Source of the DNA: Flammeovirgaceae bacterium
GTDB lineage: Bacteria; Bacteroidota; Bacteroidia; Cytophagales; MED-G16
DNA length: 6,153 nucleotides
Direction of reading: 5' to 3'
NCBI GenBank assembly: GCA_002697405.1
Contig: NZVP01000033.1
Location: 32,741 to 38,893 of the forward strand
Positions 1-4,749 of the stretch are shown here, in pieces (positions within the stretch are counted from its first letter, which is position 1; every line of letters starts with the position of its first letter). The position numbers and the translations under genes are program-made. The notes beneath the pieces are model-generated. The model was not told where the DNA came from. It saw nothing but the letters and a program-made list of their open reading frames with translations, and searched no databases.

Positions 1-291
1 TTCTGGATGGCTTACGAAGTAGGTTGCTTGACTCTTGTCGGCGGACCAACTGGTGAGACAGGAGCTGCATTAGCAAAAGCTGGTGGAAAAATTCCTGAAG
101 CAGGTAAAATGCTACAGAGATTTGTACTTGTTGGATGGGCTATTTATCCTATTGGATATATGATGGGAACTGACGGATGGTATTCTGGTTTAGTTGCTGG
201 TATTCCTTTTAACATGGATGTTGTTTATAATATAGGTGATGCAATCAATAAGATTGGATTCGGTATGGCTGTATGGTATGCTGCCAAATAA
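1..291 (+). CDS. Microbial rhodopsin (proteorhodopsin-like), C-terminal part; 5' end outside window
   Basis: This is the last 96 residues of a type-1 (microbial) rhodopsin, a seven-helix retinal-binding membrane protein. The reading frame is open from base 1 (TTC TGG ATG), so the ATG at position 7 is an internal Met and not the start. In fragment numbering, helix F carries the retinal-pocket pattern W46-x-x-Y49-P50. Helix G carries D80-x-x-x-K84 (GDAINK), where K84 (codon 250-252) is the Schiff-base lysine and D80 matches Asp212 of bacteriorhodopsin. Residues 14-38 form a Gly/Ala-rich loop between helices E and F, a little longer than I recall for the SAR86 green proteorhodopsin. The helix C residues that decide proton, sodium or chloride pumping lie upstream, so ion specificity cannot be read here. 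A proton pump is the most common case in such organisms. A strong terminator follows, then blh, which makes its chromophore. Confidence 0.95.
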   Translation, partial: FWMAYEVGCLTLVGGPTGETGAALAKAGGKIPEAGKMLQRFVLVGWAIYPIGYMMGTDGWYSGLVAGIPFNMDVVYNIGDAINKIGFGMAVWYAAK

Positions 292-312
292 ATAATTATA
301 TTCAATAAAATT

Positions 313-342
313 AAAGGTGAGGTTTTCCTCACCTTTTTTTTT
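313..342 (+). terminator. Rho-independent terminator after the rhodopsin gene
   Basis: A perfect 10-bp inverted repeat, AAAGGTGAGG (313-322) and CCTCACCTTT (327-336), encloses a TTTT loop. A run of nine T runs from 334 to 342, overlapping the last stem bases. This is a textbook intrinsic terminator, 21 nt after the rhodopsin stop. Its T-run ends only 10 nt before the blh start codon, which leaves no room for a normal promoter downstream of it. blh transcription must therefore come from read-through, or from a promoter inside or before the rhodopsin 3' end. There is no matching T-run for the minus strand, so it acts in the + direction. Confidence 0.93.
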
Positions 343-352
343 ATATTAACCT

Positions 353-1228
353 ATGGTTTCATCAGAAAATTATATTCTTCCCGCCAAAATTGTAGGATTA
401 ATTTTCTCTTTATCTCTTATTTTTTTTGATGTAGGTGATTCTTATTCTAGTATTATATTTATTTTGATAATGCTTACTATTGGAATTCCTCATGGTTCTG
501 TAGATCATATTATTGCTTTTATAAATCCTAATTCTAGGAGATTTAACAGTAGATTTAGTTTCTTTTCTATCTATTTAGTTTTAATTGCTTTAAATATTTT
601 AATATGGGTGTTTTCTCCTTTTTTGGGACTTTTTATATTCCTATTAGTCTCATGTTACCATTTCGGAGAGACTCAAGTTATAGGATATAATTCAACTGAT
701 AATAGGTTATTAAATTTTGTTATCGGTGCTAATATTTTGTTATCTCTTTTTCTTAACAATATTTTTGAGTTACAAGAGATACTTGTTGATTTTACTTTTT
801 TTAGTTCCATAGACCTCTCATCATTTGAAAATATATTTTTTTTATTAATATCTGTGGCTGTACTTATGATGTCAGTTGTATATTTTGATATTAGAAGAAA
901 AGTTCCTTTGTATGCAGAGCTTTCTATTCTTTATTTAATATTTTACCATACTGATATATTAACCTCATTCTCAATATTTTTTGGTTTTTCTCATTCTTTA
1001 CCGATGCTATTAATGGAATATCAAGAGATGAAAGAAAAAAGTTTTTTCAGATTTTATCTTAAGACATTGCCTTTCACTTTACTTGCAGTCGTTTTCGGAT
1101 TAGTTCTTTATTATTTTAATAATAATATTTTGACAACCGATAACTTGATTTTATTTGTTTTTATAATCATTTCAAGTCTTACATTGCCTCACGTATTTAT
1201 TATGAAAGATTTTATAAATGATAAGTAA
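353..1228 (+). CDS. blh: Beta-carotene 15,15'-dioxygenase, Brp/Blh family (retinal synthesis)
   Basis: This 291-residue integral membrane enzyme cleaves beta-carotene symmetrically with O2 into two retinal molecules, the chromophore of the rhodopsin encoded just upstream. Hydrophobic segments span most of the chain. The family's His motifs are visible: GIPHGSVDH (H47, H52), SCYHFGE (H103), FGFSHS (H214) and TLPH (H280). Spacings H47-H103 and H103-H214 (56 and 111) closely match the iron-ligand histidines reported for the marine 66A03 Blh (H21, H78, H188). The fourth reported ligand, four residues after H214, is Met218 here. ATG 353 is the first start after an in-frame TAA at 347-349, and there is no Shine-Dalgarno sequence. 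The stop lies 2 nt before the next gene, indicating co-transcription. Family assignment is secure from the motifs and the rhodopsin neighbour. Activity is inferred. Confidence 0.92.
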   Translation: MVSSENYILPAKIVGLIFSLSLIFFDVGDSYSSIIFILIMLTIGIPHGSVDHIIAFINPNSRRFNSRFSFFSIYLVLIALNILIWVFSPFLGLFIFLLVSCYHFGETQVIGYNSTDNRLLNFVIGANILLSLFLNNIFELQEILVDFTFFSSIDLSSFENIFFLLISVAVLMMSVVYFDIRRKVPLYAELSILYLIFYHTDILTSFSIFFGFSHSLPMLLMEYQEMKEKSFFRFYLKTLPFTLLAVVFGLVLYYFNNNILTTDNLILFVFIIISSLTLPHVFIMKDFINDK

Positions 1229-1230
1229 TC

Positions 1231-1938
1231 ATGGACATTGATTATTCAATAACTTTTATGTCTAATGATTGGATTATTGCCAATTCTTTGTCTTTGGTAT
1301 ATTTAATTACTTGTTTATTAATCGGAAAATATTCTTCAAAAGATTTTGTGAAGAAATTTGCTATTGTTTTTGTCTATTTTTTTATAGTAATGTATATACT
1401 ATTCCATTATTTTCATTTTGTTGATGGGACGTGGAGTTTAAATAAAAGGCTTCCACTTCATCTATGCGGTATATCATCTCTGATAACTTGTGTAATTCTT
1501 TTTGTTGACAAAAAACAATTTCTATTTGAATTTTTATTTTATGCAGGGATTTTGGGAGGTTTAAATGCTTTAATGACTCCATTAATTGATAATTATACAG
1601 GTAAAAATTTTTTTTATTTTGAATACTTTTATAGTCATACCTCTATAATTATTCTTCCTTTATATATGTATTATTATATGGATATGAGACTATCTGAATA
1701 CTCTTGGTTAAAATCATTCATATTTATAAATGTACTCCTGATTATTATTATGCCTATTGATTTTATGATTGATGCTAATTATATGTATTTAAAATATCCT
1801 CCAGCTGTAGATCATCCATTTGTTTCTGGTGGTTGGCCATATTATCTCGTTAATTTAGAATTCGTAGTGTTTTTTCTCGTTTATTTCACTTATCATCTAT
1901 TTAATTCACCAATTTTGAGGAACAAATTAAAAAACTAA
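1231..1938 (+). CDS. Multi-pass membrane protein of the YwaF / TIGR02206 / TMEM164-like family
   Basis: The product is 235 residues with about six or seven hydrophobic segments, so it lies in the inner membrane. Conserved-looking blocks are LPLHLCGIS (74-82), GGLNALMTPL (109-118), FEYFYSHTS (130-138), DANYMYLKYPP (181-191) and GWPYYLVNLE (201-210). Together they resemble the TIGR02206 (B. subtilis YwaF) family, related to animal TMEM164. TMEM164 is reported to be a phospholipid acyltransferase using a catalytic Cys (C123 by memory). Here C79 and H136 fall in the matching blocks with similar spacing, so a lipid or acyl-transfer role is possible but unproven. The gene starts 2 nt after blh and ends 13 nt before pntAA, so it sits inside the retinal/transhydrogenase unit. 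There is no Shine-Dalgarno sequence. A run of eight T at 1608-1615 lies in the frame without breaking it. Family recognised from motif memory only. Confidence 0.72.
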   Translation: MDIDYSITFMSNDWIIANSLSLVYLITCLLIGKYSSKDFVKKFAIVFVYFFIVMYILFHYFHFVDGTWSLNKRLPLHLCGISSLITCVILFVDKKQFLFEFLFYAGILGGLNALMTPLIDNYTGKNFFYFEYFYSHTSIIILPLYMYYYMDMRLSEYSWLKSFIFINVLLIIIMPIDFMIDANYMYLKYPPAVDHPFVSGGWPYYLVNLEFVVFFLVYFTYHLFNSPILRNKLKN

Positions 1939-1951
1939 ACGTTTTATTCTT

Positions 1952-3010
1952 ATGCAATTTGGTTTTTTAAAAGATAATGAACCTAGAGTTTCTATAACTC
2001 CTTCTTCTTTAGAAAAATTTATTTCACTTGGACATAAAGTTTCTATAGAAAAAAATGCCGGTATTTTATCTGGATACTCTGATTCAGAATATAAAAAAGC
2101 TAAGTTCTATTCAAGAAAAGAATTAATTAAAAATAGTAATGTTATTTTATGTGTAAACTCTTCTAGTCTTGGTATGCTCAATGACTATAAGGGTAAAGTT
2201 CTCATATCAAATTTTAGTGTTGATCCAAATAGAGAAGAATTAAAAAAAGAAATTAAAAAAAATAAAATTCTTGCATACGATCTTTCAATGATTCCAAGAA
2301 CTACAATAGCTCAGAGCATGGATATATTGTCCTCTATGGCAGGATTATCTGGATATAAAGCAATTATAAAGGCTGCAGAATTATTGCCAAAAATATTTCC
2401 AATGACCATAACCGCTGCAGGGAGTATAAAACCTGTGAAAGTAGTAGTTCTAGGTGCAGGAGTTGCTGGATTACAGGCTATAGCTACGGCTAAAAGACTT
2501 GGTGCAATAGTAGAAGCATCTGATCCACGACAAGCTGCAAAGGAAGAAGTTTTAAGTTTGGGTGCAAAATTTATAGAAGTAGATGGAGCTGTTGAAGATA
2601 AAACTGCTGGTGGATATGCTGTTAAGCAATCAAAAGAGTATTTAGAAAAACAGAAAGAAGAAGTTTCAAAAAGATTAGTTCAGGCAGATGTTGTAATAAC
2701 TACTGCTCAAGTATTTGGATCAAAGTCACCAGTTTTAATTTCTAAAGATATTGTTGAAAAAATGGATTCTGGAACAGTGATAATAGATTTAGCTTCTTCT
2801 ACTGGTGGAAATTGTGAATTGACAAAAGATTCTAAAATAGTAGATTATTATGGTATTAAAATTGTAGGTAATTCTTATCTAGCATCTGAACTATCTCATG
2901 ATGCAAGTAATCTTTTCTCTAATAATGTTTTTAATTTCATTAATTATATCATTAAGGATAACGAATTTATTCACGATGATGATGATATTTTAAAAAATTG
3001 TAAAATTTAA
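1952..3010 (+). CDS. pntAA: NAD(P) transhydrogenase subunit alpha part 1 (domain I, NAD(H)-binding)
   Basis: This soluble NAD(H)-binding domain I of the proton-translocating transhydrogenase takes hydride from NADH and passes it to NADP+ on PntB. The 352 residues hold an alanine-dehydrogenase/PNT N-terminal part (starting MQFGFLKDNEPRVSITP) and a Rossmann part. The RQD loop that positions NADH is intact: R116, Q121, D124 and S127 have the spacing of the R. rubrum enzyme (R127, Q132, D135, S138). The dinucleotide fingerprint is VVVLGAGVAGLQA (164-176), with D191 after the second strand (ASDPR). GGNCE (285-289) and DASNLFSNN (317-325) are further family blocks. It is somewhat shorter than the R. 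rubrum protein (about 384) and ends in an acidic HDDDD tail. The start is the first Met and aligns with the family N-terminus. The stop is 2 nt before pntAB. The split into AA and AB is common outside enteric bacteria. Confidence 0.96.
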   Translation: MQFGFLKDNEPRVSITPSSLEKFISLGHKVSIEKNAGILSGYSDSEYKKAKFYSRKELIKNSNVILCVNSSSLGMLNDYKGKVLISNFSVDPNREELKKEIKKNKILAYDLSMIPRTTIAQSMDILSSMAGLSGYKAIIKAAELLPKIFPMTITAAGSIKPVKVVVLGAGVAGLQAIATAKRLGAIVEASDPRQAAKEEVLSLGAKFIEVDGAVEDKTAGGYAVKQSKEYLEKQKEEVSKRLVQADVVITTAQVFGSKSPVLISKDIVEKMDSGTVIIDLASSTGGNCELTKDSKIVDYYGIKIVGNSYLASELSHDASNLFSNNVFNFINYIIKDNEFIHDDDDILKNCKI

Positions 3011-3012
3011 TT

Positions 3013-3327
3013 ATGAATGAAATATTAAGTTTTTTAATTGATAATGAGATATTAATTTATCTTCTACTCTTCACGATTCTATTAGGTTTTGAGGTAATTT
3101 CAAAGGTTCCTTCAGTTCTTCATACACCACTTATGTCTGGAGCAAATGCAATAAGTGGAATTGTTATTTTAGGTGCAATAATTCTAATAAGAACAACAGA
3201 GACAGATAATTATTTTACTCTAATTCTTGCTAGTATAGCATTATTTGTCGGTTCTATTAATGTTTTTGGAGGTTTTTTTGTTACAAATAGAATGCTTGAG
3301 ATGTTTAATAAAAAGAAGAAGGGATAA
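3013..3327 (+). CDS. pntAB: NAD(P) transhydrogenase subunit alpha part 2 (membrane domain II, small part)
   Basis: This 104-residue membrane subunit joins the PntB membrane helices to form the proton channel of the transhydrogenase. An N-terminal hydrophobic segment (about 12-27) is followed by the family signature KVPSVLHTPLMSGANAISG (31-49). Two more hydrophobic stretches follow (about 48-60 and 67-82), then NVFGGFFVTNRMLEMF (83-98) and a Lys-rich tail. H37 in the signature matches the conserved membrane histidine implicated in proton passage in split enzymes such as that of Thermus. Its presence matters because PntB here has Asn where the E. coli beta subunit has its channel His. The start lies 2 nt after the pntAA stop without a Shine-Dalgarno sequence, which suggests translational coupling. 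The stop shares its last base with the pntB start (TAATG at 3325-3329). Confidence 0.95.
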   Translation: MNEILSFLIDNEILIYLLLFTILLGFEVISKVPSVLHTPLMSGANAISGIVILGAIILIRTTETDNYFTLILASIALFVGSINVFGGFFVTNRMLEMFNKKKKG

Positions 3328-4703
3328 TGGAAAAGTTTTTGTTTTTACTTTCTGCTTTTTTATTGGTTTGGGGTTTGAGACTGCAGAGTGATCCTGCTTC
3401 TGCTAGTAAGGGAAACAAATTTGCAGCTGTAGGTATGTTAATAGCAATTTTTTCAGCAGTAATTATGCCTCTAGAAAACTCTAGATCAAATTTAATTTGG
3501 ATTATTACACCTTTATCAGTTTCTGCTATACTAGGTTATATAATAGCGAAAAAAATTGAGATGACATCAATGCCTCAGATGGTTTCAATTTTTAATGGTT
3601 TAGGAGGACTAAGTGCAGTTTTACTGTCTTTTACAGAGATAAATAAATGGATTATTTTTCCAGATGCATATGAAATTATAGTAGTGGTTGTTCTATTATC
3701 TAGTCTATTTATTGGTTCTGTTGCTTTTACAGGAAGTTTACTCGCTTTTGCAAAACTTGATGGGTATAAGTGGTCAGAAAAATTAACTCTCCCTTTTCAA
3801 CATATAATAAATATCGTTTTTATTTTTATGATTCTAGTTTGTTCATACTTATTTATCTCAAGCTCAGATGTTACTTATCTATATTTAATAATATTTCTAT
3901 CATTTGTTTATGGTATATTTTTTGTTGCTCCAATTGGTGGAGCAGACATGCCAGTTGTTATTTCACTTTTAAATTCATTTACTGGAATTACGGCAGCTCT
4001 TACGGGTATAATTTTTGGAAATATAGTTATGCTCCTTGGTGGAATATTAGTTGGTGCAGCTGGAACCATTTTAACAGTATTAATGTGTAATGCCATGAAT
4101 AGATCGCTATTAAATGTAATAATAGGAGGTTTTTCTTCAAGTGGTCCTTCTAATGAAAATAAGGAACAAGGTGATATTAAAGAAATATCAGATTCTGATT
4201 TTGCTGTTCAATTATTTTATTCTAATAAAGTTATCATCGTTCCTGGTTATGGTTTGGCAGTTGCTCAAGCACAAAAATTATGTAAAGAAATTCAGGAATC
4301 ATTAGAAGCAAACGATGTGGAGGTTAAGTATGCAATACATCCAGTTGCTGGAAGAATGCCTGGACATATGAATGTATTATTAGCTGAGGCAGATGTTGAT
4401 TACTCTAAATTAATAGAATTAGATCAAGCTAACGAAGAATTCAAATCTACTGATATTGCTGTAATAATAGGAGCAAATGATGTTGTTAATCCAGATGCTA
4501 TTGATGATTCGTCTAGTCCTTTGTATGGTATGCCAATTCTGAAAGTATGGGAGTCAATATCAACTGTAGTTCTGAAGAGAAGTATGTCAGCAGGATATGC
4601 TGGTGTTCAAAATCCTTTATTTTTTAAGAAAAATAATAAAATGTATTTTGGAGATGCAAAGGAAAGTCTTCAAAGATTATCATCAGAGCTTAAAAATCTC
4701 TAG
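3327..4703 (+). CDS. pntB: NAD(P) transhydrogenase subunit beta (membrane domain II plus NADP(H)-binding domain III)
   Basis: The 458 residues form the beta subunit, which couples inward proton flow to reduction of NADP+ by NADH. Residues 1 to about 265 are the membrane part with many helices, including KKIEMTSMPQMVSIFNG (75-91) and APIGGADMPVVISLLNS (201-217). Residues 266-290 are a polar linker. Residues 291-458 are domain III, with VPGYGLAVAQAQ (305-316), HPVAGRMPGHMNVLLAEA (338-355), GANDVVNP (382-389, D385), KRSM (417-420, contacts the NADP 2'-phosphate in the family) and GYAGVQNPLFF (423-433). Length and motif order match E. coli PntB throughout. N90 replaces the E. coli channel His91, as in split-type enzymes. 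It overlaps pntAB by 1 nt (TAATG). The purine-rich AGAAGAAGGGATA before the ATG is the one good Shine-Dalgarno-like sequence in the window. A terminator-like hairpin follows the stop. Confidence 0.97.
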   Translation: MEKFLFLLSAFLLVWGLRLQSDPASASKGNKFAAVGMLIAIFSAVIMPLENSRSNLIWIITPLSVSAILGYIIAKKIEMTSMPQMVSIFNGLGGLSAVLLSFTEINKWIIFPDAYEIIVVVVLLSSLFIGSVAFTGSLLAFAKLDGYKWSEKLTLPFQHIINIVFIFMILVCSYLFISSSDVTYLYLIIFLSFVYGIFFVAPIGGADMPVVISLLNSFTGITAALTGIIFGNIVMLLGGILVGAAGTILTVLMCNAMNRSLLNVIIGGFSSSGPSNENKEQGDIKEISDSDFAVQLFYSNKVIIVPGYGLAVAQAQKLCKEIQESLEANDVEVKYAIHPVAGRMPGHMNVLLAEADVDYSKLIELDQANEEFKSTDIAVIIGANDVVNPDAIDDSSSPLYGMPILKVWESISTVVLKRSMSAGYAGVQNPLFFKKNNKMYFGDAKESLQRLSSELKNL

Positions 4704-4715
4704 AAAAAATTTTTT
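4704..4715. other. A6T6 palindrome in the pntB-sulfatase gap
   Basis: Six A followed by six T (4704-4715) form a perfect 12-nt palindrome directly after the pntB stop and directly before the left arm of the terminator-like hairpin. Phased A-tracts of this kind are known to bend DNA. The run could also pair with the T-run at 4742-4749 in RNA as an alternative fold. With so AT-rich a genome, chance is a fair explanation and no function is claimed. Confidence 0.4.
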
Positions 4716-4749
4716 AAATTGAACTATGACTAAAAGTTCAATTTTTTTT
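4716..4749 (+). terminator. Terminator-like hairpin wrapping the sulfatase start codon
   Basis: A perfect 10-bp inverted repeat, AAATTGAACT (4716-4725) and AGTTCAATTT (4735-4744), encloses a 9-nt loop ATGACTAAA (4726-4734). A run of eight T follows at 4742-4749. The form is that of an intrinsic terminator for the blh-pntB unit, placed 12 nt after the pntB stop. The stem has only two G-C pairs, so it is weaker than the hairpin at 313-342. The first three loop bases are the ATG of the sulfatase gene, and the right arm and T-run encode its signal peptide. Transcripts ending here would not carry the sulfatase. In longer transcripts the start codon would be presented in the loop. Confidence 0.7.

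Noticed and set aside
7..9. ATG near the window start as a start of the rhodopsin gene
   Set aside because: The frame is already open from base 1, and a 94-residue product would lack helices A to D. It is an internal Met of a truncated gene.
226..231. Perfect TATAAT as a promoter for blh
   Set aside because: It falls in the codons for the conserved YNI of rhodopsin helix G, and there is no good -35 at 16-18 nt upstream. Expected often in such AT-rich DNA.
1382..1582. Open frame of 66 codons on the minus strand
   Set aside because: It lies wholly inside the TMEM164-like gene on the other strand, has no recognisable motif, and the + strand frame has clear family blocks across the same bases.
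1608..1615. Run of eight T as a frameshift or phase-variation site
   Set aside because: The frame continues intact through it with family motifs on both sides, and similar T8 runs occur elsewhere here (for example 836-843 in blh) as a result of base composition.
3770..4090. Second + strand open frame inside pntB, rich in Cys, Trp and Tyr
   Set aside because: It is a shifted reading of the PntB membrane part. The PntB frame matches the family without a break, and the composition of the alternative is unlike a real protein.
3908..4096. Open frame of 62 codons on the minus strand
   Set aside because: It is antisense to the conserved GGADMPVV to MCNAMNRS region of PntB with no motif of its own.
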